Shown in pieces: positions 36,901-48,900 of a stretch of DNA of 64,000 nt (its first letter is position 1; each line of letters opens with the position of its first letter). This DNA comes from Paragorgia papillata (lineage: Eukaryota; Cnidaria; Anthozoa; Scleralcyonacea; Coralliidae), in NCBI GenBank assembly GCA_035771165.1, contig JAWNZC010000337.1, forward strand, positions 4,269,501 through 4,333,500, written 5' to 3'. The notes under the pieces were generated by a model. That model searched no databases, was not told the DNA's origin, and saw only the letters and a program-made list of their open reading frames with translations. A program made the translations under genes and the position numbers.

Positions 36901-39900
36901 GTTGTAAGTTCTTTGCTCCTTTCGCTTTTGGAGTTGGACAAAAAGTTGAACAGCTTTGCCTTTTGATCAAGGTGTTCTTTGTAGTTTAATTAACAGTGAT
37001 GTGGCTGACAACTCTTGATCGTAAATATGTTCACTTCTGTGAATTATGCACCAAATTCACCCTTCGATTCAGGCTCCGCGCACTTGTGCCATATTAACCC
37101 TTCGTTCAGCCTCGGTGCACTTGCTGCATACTTCACACAAGTGAACGTGACTTGCCAGTTCGTACGTAGCCGATAGCCCGAGTGAACGCCTGACCCAGGC
37201 GTCTTATTATATGAATAGGTAGGAAATCAATGAATGCGCCAGAACAACAGCCCCGGTTAAAAACCCGCAAGAAAAAGTCGTGCAACCATGTATCTTTTGG
37301 CCGCGATTTGATAGTGACGCAATGCGTTTGAATAATGAATATCGAAACTCTTTGATGTGTGCCATGCTTTACATGTACTTTGTATGTGTTTTAAACTTTA
37401 AGCACTTATGTCACTTACCCTTTGTAAGCCAAGGAACAGTCGACACATGTACGCTATGTGTACCTAGTTTTACTACTGTGCAATTATTAGCATACATTTT
37501 CTATTATTGGCTTTTTCAAGGCTAAAAATAAATGCCAGTTACATCTCATTGGTTCTATTTTCAGCCATTGTATTCTTTTACAGCTACATGTAATTAATTT
37601 AGGGCCAATCTCATGCCCCATCCACACGTATCCGGTTGAAAACGCAACTTTTTTTCATCGTAAACGATGAAACGGTCATTAAAAATGGAAATTTTCGAAG
37701 ACGGTCTCCAAAGTGGACGATTTTGCAAATGCCGTTTTCCTGTTCTCGTGTGGAAGAGGATTTTAAAGAAAACGGAGAAAAAAAATTGCGTTTTCAAAGG
37801 AAAACGGATACGTGTGGATAAGGCATCAGAAACGGTGATTTAGTTAAGGATTAGACAGTGAGCAGCTAAATAAGATATAACCTCGGATTTAATTACCGTC
37901 GTCCACTCGTCGACCACAACATTTCAAAACCAAAGACAATAGTTAATTGTCGACGAACGTCGGCATTTTCACAGTTTATCTACAGTATGTACGTGTATAT
38001 AGTATTTTAAAACTCGTTCAAACGCTGATAATTGTAAACAACGGTTGAACGGCGTTTCTGCTATCGACCCTTAATATTTTGACAAACTTGCACCTTTCTA
38101 TTTTAGATGATTGGAACTGCTGCTAAACTTGGCTTAATTCGAAATGCTTCAAACACTGTAACTAATGTCAAAGCTGTAATTGGAAAAAGGTAAACATATT
38201 ACAAGATTCAGAATACTTCACACACATTAAAAACTTATTGAACGAGTGGAAGGTCTTTACTGCAAAAGATATCGGAGCGCCATGTTAGCTTGACTTGTGA
38301 TATGTGATTTGAGTGGAAAATTTCCTTTTGAAGAAGATTTTCTGATTTCGTACATGCATAAAACCTTTATTTTAGTCACGTGACCCGCTACAGTATCACC
38401 GTTTTCTCAAAATTCCGAAATTTGTATATGTAATAGCATCGTTTCGAGTGTAATTTGGAAAAAACGTGCACTATCAAAATTGCTCACGAGTGTATATCAG
38501 CTATATTTTACGAGAAAAGTGTGCTTATGTAATTTCTCCTTGATTCCCTTTTCTTTTTTAGCTCGTGAACTGAAACACACATCAGTATACACAAATCAGT
38601 GTTTTTCCTCCGATTTCTAAATACAGTCAATTAGACATCGGAAGACGAACACTGACGAGTGTTGGATACTGCATGTATAGCTTCTTAAATGAATCTACAG
38701 TACATGTATTATTTAAGAGAAAGTCAACCTAAACGTTTGCTAAATTCATGGCCGTAATCTTCCTTCGATTTCTAAATACTAATTAAATATTTCCATTCTT
38801 TAAATTTCCTCATGCATTATTGAATTGAATTAATTTGAGAAATGTGAATACCATATAATTTGAAATTTTTGAAATATCAATACCCAATACCGTACTAATG
38901 GATTTTGAGAAGTCATTTAAAAGCCTCCAACTTGGACTTGACTAGGTTTATCAAGTACTCGAAATTTGTTCTAGTTACCGGCTTCGCTTTGCGCTGGAAC
39001 GAATTTCTCGCACTTGAAAACCTCGTCAACTCTTCATTGTATTAGTCAGTCTCTTTGAATATTACATGTATAATGTACAAATCGACAAAATTAATGAGTT
39101 TTACTAATATATAAATTCTATATAAATAATAGTATCCGCCTTCAAGTTCCAACTCCTTTCTCCATATTTTGTAGTTTTACAGATGACAAGTTTAAAGAAA
39201 TCTCCAAGCGATCACCTTCAAAGGTACAGTATTATATGTTTATTTATTTATTTATTTGTTTGTTTGTTTATTTGTTTATTTATTTATTTATTTATTTACT
39301 TCAACGCGCATGTGTGCTATAATTGATGGCAAACATATTTTCAACGCAGCCAGGTGAAGAATCATACATATTTTACCGCTGCTTTAGCCTGAGTAAACAG
39401 CCGCCAGTTCTCGCTTGCCCCCTCGCAGAAGTGACGTCTGAGCAACGAGCCAAGAAATTCCATACTGATGACGTAACTGTACCGAGATTCGGGTACAAGC
39501 GCTGATTGGTTACTTTGTAATCATACGATAATTAATTAAAAACTCGGCTGGCTCGACCAAGATCAACTCCGACATCATTCCTGTCTGAAATAACAAAGTT
39601 AAAGCTTAGTTTTTGCCAACAAAGAAAGATAGAGAGTTAGTTTTTCTGAAGCGAGTTTGAGTTGCAATAAACAACAACATTTTCCTAGCGAAACTGGACG
39701 ATTTTGCCAGACATCGAGCGCCACTTCCTGTCGAGACTTCAAACTGTCGTAACGTAGTAACGAAAGTTTCAAATTTCATTCAACAGTTTGAAGTCTCGAC
39801 AGGAAGTGGCGCTCGATGTCTGGCAAAATCGTTCGCTTTAGGTAAACTAACTCTCTATTTCTTTGATGGCAAAAACTAAGCTTTAACTTTGTTATTTCAG

Positions 39901-42900
39901 ACAGAAATGATGTCGGAGTTGATCTTGGTCGAGCCGAGTTTTTAATTAATTATCGTATGATTACAAAGTAACCAATCAGCGCTTGTACCCGAATCTCGGT
40001 ACAGTTACGTCATCAGTATGGAATTTCTTGGCTCGTTGCTCAGACGTCACTTCTGCGAGGGGGTGATCGGTGAGAAGTGGCGGCTGTTTACTCAGGCTTC
40101 CGCTGCTTTGGCTTGAAACGTTACTGTTTACAGTATGACGCAATTCTTGCATGGACACTTCGATCTAGTGTATTCATCATGCAGGAGTGATTGTTGTGAA
40201 GACATGGTCCATATTTATATACACCTTCTGGTAATAGACCGCCGTCGTCTCGATTTAATGAGCCAGAGCGCTATTAATATGCCAACAACCTCGTCCCCGG
40301 GGCCTTTTTGAAATTGGTAGCGCGGGAAAAGGCCCTGGCTTCGGCTGGTGGACTCTGCATTTTCATTGGTTGATTGCTTTTCCTAAACATTCCCCGTGAG
40401 ACATAATTATGCATAGTTTTGTGCAAATTATGATCAAATAGCTTCAACGGGACCGCCAATGGGACCTCCATTACAATGAACTTCTCCCACGGGACTGCAT
40501 TACTCAGAATGACTTTGCATTATTTCTGGGTGCTGTGACCGGCCGATGCCAGGGCCTTTTCCCGCCCTCCCAATTTCAAAAAGGCCCTGGGAACGAGGTT
40601 GATATCCCAAGCCTCCAAACAACGTCTTTGATGATACCGTGGGTTGATGGCGGTAATTTTTTGAGTTATCTCACGCAATCTCATTGTTGGTTTCGTATGT
40701 GCGCTTTTTTCAGACGAAAACAGCCCTTTGATGCTTTACCAACCGCATGCTATGCAACTGACGTTTGGTTTGGTTTACCTTGACGTTTGGTTTAACATAG
40801 ATATGGAAATAAACATTTATGTTACATAAACGTAACTATAGAATTTTTAGTAGAAGTCTATTTTTATTTATACAATACCCTGGTTGCTATGCGTGTTTTC
40901 ATTGGTTGTTGACCATGATCTATTATAGGACAGACACATGGTCACGTCAGATCACGTCAGCTGACTTGCTTTTTTCCTTCTTCATGCCCCAAAATCCGGC
41001 AAGAGTTTCGACAAAAACCTTTTAAATTTTTATTGTATAAAACAAATAGATTCCATTTTTTTGTTGTCTGTTCAGTTATAGATGCACAGAAGACGTCACA
41101 ACGTGGTAAGAACATCAGTGACCCACTCGACTGCGTCTCGTGGGCCACTTTTTTGTTCTTACCACGTTGTGACGTCATCTGTGCATCTATAACTGAACAG
41201 ACAACGGCAAAATGGAACCTATTTGTTAAATATTGTTTATTATTTTTTAATATTTTTATATTGTACAATTGTAATTTATTTATTTACTGTATATTTATTT
41301 ACTGAATGACAAGTGCACGTTTTAACGAGTCTTGTATTCCTAGGTGTCACGTAGATAAATAATTGATTGATTGATTGATTGATTGATTGGTCGGTGTACT
41401 TACTCCTGATTACGGTGATTACACTGTATGCAGTAAATAGCATTTATTATATGGCAGCAGCGCTGAGAGGTCCGAATACGGAAATCCTGTAATTTGATTG
41501 GTTCATAAGTGGTCGGATATTTCCCGTATCCGCTCGCTCAGCGTGGGATCTGCCGTTTGGGACCGTAAGTTTTATAAACAAAATGGCAGTCATGTCAGTA
41601 TATGCTACAAGATGGATTATAATTTCAGAACTACTCATTATTGAAATTGAAAAAGCAATTGAAAAATACTATTTGGGGTAGAAAGTTCAGGATTCTAGCT
41701 CAACGGAAAGTACTTTAAAAATGGGAAAATGTCTGCCATTTTCCTTTAGTTCGCAAGAAAGATGGGTCGAGTTTTCACAGAACGTTCACAACATTTATGG
41801 CCATATAATAAACTACTTATTGACCTCGCTTGTTCGGTCAATAAGTAGTTACCATTCTTTCTTTTATTGCATGCAACCACGGTTACTTAGGTATTAGCGT
41901 TTCTCGGTGGTTCACTGGTTTGCACATGTGTTTTATGCCGACTGCCAAGAACGGCTTCGACTCGGCCACGGCATGTTTATCTTCACAATTCAGCCACTGG
42001 CTGCAAGTAATAAGGATGATTAGCTCTGCCCAGTCCGTATACACCTTGAGTATATATATTGTTATTTTTACGAGGACTATATTGTGAAATTAATGCTAAA
42101 CGATTGTCAAGTGTGACTAAATGATTAGTTTTTGGGGGTGTTTACATGAGGCTGGCCTTGAAACTATATAGGCTTGGTTTTGTTATCTTGGTTTTGTATA
42201 GGCTGTTACTTCAAGACATGTTCAAGATTTGTGTCAATTGCGTTACAGCTCGTGACCGCCGGAGAATCATTATTTTATATGGATTTGACACCAATCTAAT
42301 TTAAAACAACGTATTGAAAGTGCTTCAGTTCGGTCTAGCGGGCGACCTGACTCAGCCTTGTTCCCAGGCCTCTCTTTTAACGTCGAGCGGCAGACCGAAA
42401 TTGTGAGAGGCCGGGAGTAAAATGTCTAGCTTCCCCAAATCTGGCCCCAACTTATACAAGCACCAGCCGGCCGTTTGGCGGGAAACGAAGACAGATAACG
42501 CTCACCTCGGTCTGGACAACTCTTTATAACATCATATAGCAAGGTTGGGCTACTGCCGAAACGTGAAAGTAGCATATTTCGATTTGTACAAGTGTATTTC
42601 AACACACTCACTTCCTACGCAGCACACTAATTTTATAATAAAGCAATAATGTAACAGGACTAGGAACTAGTCTGGGCCGGAGTCATGAAAACGATCTATA
42701 GTAAAAACACTACAACCGACCTAAAGTCAATCCAGCCATGAGTTCGGGCCGGCCTCATGTAAACACTCCCTTTGTTTATTTCTAGATTATTAGAAAAAGT
42801 GGCCGTTTGTTTTATGAAATCACTCAGAATGGAAAACAATTTCTGGTATCTCCATCAGATGTTGTCGTTCACGTCTACAAAAATATTTTAAGTATGTCTA

Positions 42901-45900
42901 GCTATAAATTTTTTTAATGTTTCCATGGTGACAAATTGTAATAGAAGCGCGAATTCGTGGCAACGCCACGTTTATTATTTACTGCATGCTTAACTTTTGA
43001 CCTGTTGTACTCTTATAAAGGCACGTTTGACGTCATTTGAACACGAAAGAAGTTGAGTATCGCCTCGTGCCTTTACACTTCTTTCGTGTTCAAATGACGT
43101 CAAACGTGCCTTTATAAGAGTACATATGCACAGGAGCGGTATGTTTTATTTGTTTTATATAATAAGAAAAATAAGAATCAAACTAATTATAAAAGTGAGG
43201 TAGTTTTGGAATTTGGCGGGCTTTTCCGGCCAGCTTACGCCATCCTACACCATTTTACGTCATTCATGATCTCTGTTCTCTTTTAAATGCACAGAGCTCA
43301 GTCAATCAGAGCGTGCGTAGAGGGCACCTTATTTTATAACAGTTGATCAGAGCAAAAGACAAGTAATTAAATAATCGTGGTGTTACCACAAATTCGCGTT
43401 TGTATTACGTTTAGTTACTCCAATGACTACCGGGTTAGCAGCTTTTTTTAAATACAAATTTACATAGGAATTTTCTGCAACATGAAATTGTGTTCACAAA
43501 CTTTATAGAAAATATTCAAGCCTACTCTGGCACAGAAAGCAATGATGTAGTTCTCACTGTTCCGCTGCACTTTGGTGATATGGAAAAAGCTGAATTGAGG
43601 TAAGACGTGATGCATGTATCATACACTCAGAAGAGTGTTTCATCAGGATTTCCACAAACTTTTTTGTACAAACTTTGACTCAAAGTTTGAGTTATTTGGA
43701 TATTTGGATACATACATACATACACACATACATACATTTGTTTTAGACTCATGACTTATTAATGAACTATGAATTGATGAAATTTGAAATACAAATATAC
43801 CGCACTCGATTTATTGGTTTATCAATTCTACAGTACCCTGATCCCAGAGGTTCTACGCCGCCAGCTCCGAATGCTGAAAGCGGCGAGAGAACGTCTGGTC
43901 GTTTCTTTGATCGCTCCGAGCCAATGAAGTCGCTAGGGTCAGATCTTGACCCCATTTTCTGATTGGCTAAGAAATCTGTTAGGGGGTTTTAGATTACTTT
44001 ATACAACAACCTAAGAAAAACAAACAATCTGATTGGCTAAGAACTATGCATTATTAAAGTACACATACACAGTTGACGTAACGAAATCGCAAAAACATTT
44101 TGTTTTATAAAAATTTGATCAAAAAAATAAAGTACATTTCAACTGTCTGAGGATTACACATTTCACTCAGTGATGAGAGACACGGCCATCAAGTCGTCCG
44201 CTATCTACTCCACAGCTTCAGAAATGTTCTGATACAATTTCCATTCCTCTTCATGGAAATACTGTTCAGCCATACAAATCCAGGAGATATCAGCCATTGT
44301 CAACAAGATTTCCAAACACAGAACATATATAATTTCGCTGGTTAGTACGCGTGCTTCTCGGCTTTTTCCAACGATAAATGCTTTCCCAGCTGAATTTGCA
44401 GTATAAGAAGCGTCCAAATATACATGGGACAGCAAGTTCCCGTCCAGAAGAACTAATCTGTTTGTTCACGGTTTGTTCAACGATAAATATTTTGGCTAGA
44501 AATGCCGACGAAGGCACGAAGTTTGAATATTAAACTTTCAATTTGTCATGATCATGATTTGCATAAATTATACGTGACGTAACCGGAAGCTGAAAAATTA
44601 ACCAATCAGGACAGCCTTATTTCTTCTGTCGCCCAATCAGATTGCTTTATTTCTATAGATCACTTATGACGTAATTAAACCATAATTGAAAATTTTACCT
44701 CCTTTTCAATAGCCCTGCCGGTTCGATGATTCAAAAATATTAAACATTTCTTATTAAAATAATAAAATTTGATGTATAAAACAAATAGATGACATTTTTC
44801 CGTGCGTGTGTACTGTAATAACGCACAGAAGACGCCACAGCGTGTAAAGAACAATAGTCACGAAACTCGACTGCGTCTCGTGGCGTACTTTTTTGTTCTT
44901 TACACGCTGTGACGTCATCTGTGCGTTATTACAGTACACACGAACGGAAAAATGTCATCTATTTGTTAAACAACATGAAAGTGAGATTGGTGGCGTCTTC
45001 GACCAGAGGTTCTCTCACCGCTTTCAGCATTCCAGGGGGGGGCGGCGGAGAACCTCTGGGACCAGGGTAATTCTACAGTTAATAACTAAAGTTAAAAAGT
45101 GTTCTACAATTTATTCATATTTTTTTTTCTAGAAAGGCGGCGGAAAAAGCGGGATTTCATGTTCTTCGAATGATTCACGAACCTTCAGCAGCTGCACTGG
45201 CGTATGGTTAGTAAACTGAGTACCTTGTTCTAGTAATTTTAGGCCACACCAATTTTATTTTGTGTTTTGCGGGCAGAAATCCTCTTTTTTCAGGATCGGA
45301 GTAGGGGAAAAAAATAAAAATAAAATTATATTGATGATTCAGGAATGTTCAAATTTATCACAAGAAATCTATATATCACAAGAAAGGATATATAAAGCAA
45401 TATAGTACAATGTATTGATCAAGAGTTAGCAGGACAAATTTTGCAGTGTTTACAGGATCTGCGAATGTACTAACAGAGAACCACGCACAATATGGTAGGC
45501 CCGCCATCACGGCACATCCAAGATATTTACATAAAGAGCGAGCTGCAGCTTGAAAGCACACGTGAGAGCGTCTTGCGGATCGGCCATGTTTTGCGCATGC
45601 CCATAATTCCATATTAGAGGACTGGAGCCTAAAGTTTTGCCTAAAGTCTGCCGGGTTCCAGTTCGTGAATATTGCTCAAAACACGATCCAAACAATATTA
45701 TTAAAACCAAAAGTGCAAAACCTCAGCAATTCAGCGTGTTTTGACAAGTCATTTCAGCCATAAAAAGTGAGCTTCGGCATGAACAAAACCATTGATTTTT
45801 ATTATTTCGGATTCTTGACTTATTTATTCTTTTATTTTAAAAATAAAAGGATAAATTTTCAATTTTATTTTTATTCTGTTTTCCGGATTTTTAGCGTCGG

Positions 45901-48900
45901 CGGGCCCGTAAAACACAAAATAAAATTGGTGAGGCCTTAAGAGTTAACATGATTTTATTTTTCTTTCTGTTATGGTATATTGTTGGTTTATTTTGTAAAG
46001 GCAATCATATTCTCGACTATAATGCATTGTATAAGTTATTGTATATTTCATAAATTATATTTATAAAAAGAAGCGGTTTGTAAAGATAAAGGTAATGAAA
46101 TGAAATGAAATGAAATGAAATGAAATGAAAAATCAAATCAAATCAAGTGGAATGAAGCGAAGTGAGGCGGAGTAGAGTGGAGTGAAAGAATTAGATAGTT
46201 TCCCTATTTTGTTTCTTTGTTTGAATGCCCGTTGTTAACTGGCCTTTTCCCCTCTCTTATGTACGTAAGCACAACAGTGCTGAGTTAGTAGTTACTGTAC
46301 ATCACACCTGAAGATCACACTTGATGATGATCACACCTGATCATCACACCTGAAGATCACACCTGACAATCACACCTGATAATCGCAACCAACCTCGTTG
46401 GATCACAACTGATGGTCACATGGACTCTATGATCACGCCTGACAAGCACACTCGATGATCACACCCGATGGTCACGCCTGATGATCACCTGATGATCACA
46501 CCCGATGATCACGCCTGATGATTGATGATCACAACCGATGATTACGCCTGACGACCACACCTGATGATCACACCTGATGATCACACCTGATGATCATGAT
46601 GACTATATAGAATCTAGGTAATTGTACAATATAAGCGAATACAATATAGTTAGACAACTATACCTGCAGAGATCTACGTTGGACTGTGGTGCTCAGAACT
46701 TTTCTTGGTCTCAGACGAATACACCTGAATTCATATCTGATAAACACAACAGATTAACACACCTGATGATCACATCTAATGATCACATTTGACTATCACA
46801 ACTGATGATCACAACCAAGCTCGTTGGATCACAACTGATGGTCACATGCACTCGATGATCACGGCTGACGACCACACCTGATGATCACACCTGATGATCT
46901 CACCCGATGATGATCACACCTGATGATCACACCTGATGATCACACCCGATGATCACCCGATGATCATGCCTGATGACCCCACCTGATCACATCTGATGAT
47001 CACACCTGAGATCACACCTGATGATCACAACTATTGATCACACCCGATGATCACGCCTGATGACCCCACCTGATGATCACACATGATGATCACACCTGAG
47101 ATCACACCTGATGATCACAACTGTTGATCACACCCGATGATCACGCCTGACGACCACACCTGATGATCACACGTGATTATCACACCTGAGGATTGCATCT
47201 GATGATCACACCTGAGGATCGCATCTGATGATCACAACTGATGTACAGAACTGAAAAACACGGGGCAAGTTAGCGATTTTAACGCAACATGTTGCCGCAA
47301 CAAATTTTTGTTAAAAGTTGTCTACAAATGGCACGTTACACGCATTTAATTGCGGTAACATGTTATGTGCAAAATCGTTATTATACATTGTCCAGTGTGA
47401 CATCACCTTACTACTGTAGATCATGGGCAACCAATGAAATGTTATATATAATCTAGGTAATTGTGCAATATAAGAGCAGTTAGACAACTATAACTGCAGA
47501 GACCTACGTTGAACTGTGGTGCTCAGAGCATTTCTTGGTCTCAGACGAGAATCCAACTCAAAGAATAACCATTTTAGAACTTGTCACTTCTTTGTGCTGT
47601 CTTATGGCTTGAACAGTCTAGTTGATAGTGCGTGGAAAACATGAATTTAAGTTGTAATGCGTCTAATCTTTTTTAGGTATTGGGCAAGACGACGCAACTT
47701 CTAACAGGTCTGTGAAAAATAAGTATAATAGTAATAAACAAGATAATTACTAACTAGAACTGGATATACGTGTACAGTGCCATATTTAAAACAGAGATGA
47801 GAAAACTTGGTTCATACAGGGATCAAACCATTGAACTCTAAGTAGAGTGGAACGATAACTCACTTGCACGTTTTGAAGCCAAGAATGGCGGACATGGGAG
47901 CCGCCATGCACGTCACCCCCAGTCCCTTTTACTTTATAACCGAGAAAAAATGAAGCTGAATTTGGTGAAATGGTTTGCAAAAACAGCTGGAAATCAAAGA
48001 AAAACTAAACTTGTTAACCACTTTTAGGCTTAGATCAAATTCCAATATACCGTAGAGTAGGTGAACACTGACATGACGAGTAAAAACAAGAAAAACAGTA
48101 AAAATATAAGCTCTCAAATGAAAGTCAACAATATGCAACCAAAATTGCCATGGTTTGGACAAATATAAAGAAAATATATAAGAATCCCAGGTTTAAAATG
48201 AACAGTTTGTTGATAAAATCAGTTAGGTTTTAAATTCCTCAATTTTCAGTAGGAAAAAACAACAAAATGCACTTTACCGGGTGTTTTAACAGCTCTGGAG
48301 TTACTCTTTGTCCCGAAAAATGTCAGATTTAGCATTTCCACAACTGAAACTTAAGTTAAAGCAATAATTTAGCATTATCTTATTACTAATTCTTGGCATG
48401 ACAACCTTCAAACGTTTGAGATAACAAAGAAAAATAAGAAAAACCTGCATTTTCCGTACGAGTTTCGGACTCGAATTTTCCTTTTGTTCGGCAGATATTT
48501 CGTCGTTCAATCCATTTTCGTGGGTAGAAATTGTTCAGGTACAAGGCCGATAAGCCCAATACGTACTAGCTTCTTCGTTATCATCTATAAAAAACTTTAG
48601 GTCTAAAAAATGGTTGTTTTTTGCAGCGAATTTTCAGTTTTTCATTGTGCCCTTCACACCTTCTGTTGACGTGCAATGGCTACCCCCAGCGGCCGGAAGT
48701 TTGACTTCACCCAATCATAGGGGCTGTCTTATGGAGTTAGCGTTCCAGTTTACTTAGAGTTCAATGGATCAAACCTATGTTACGTTACACTAAGTTTGCA
48801 AACGTACCACTTGCACTGCATGTTTTTGTTCAACTTTTAATATATAATACGTAATATTGGGTAAAAATAATAATTAAGTGGTTTGTTTATGGCGTTTCGA

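Noticed and set aside
39323..40158. Two similar 60-aa ORFs on opposite strands
   Set aside because: They are the mirror arms of the 715-bp fold-back MITE.
46302..47244. CRISPR-like array
   Set aside because: Units are degenerate, directly abutting 12-13-mers with no unique spacers, in a eukaryotic intron.
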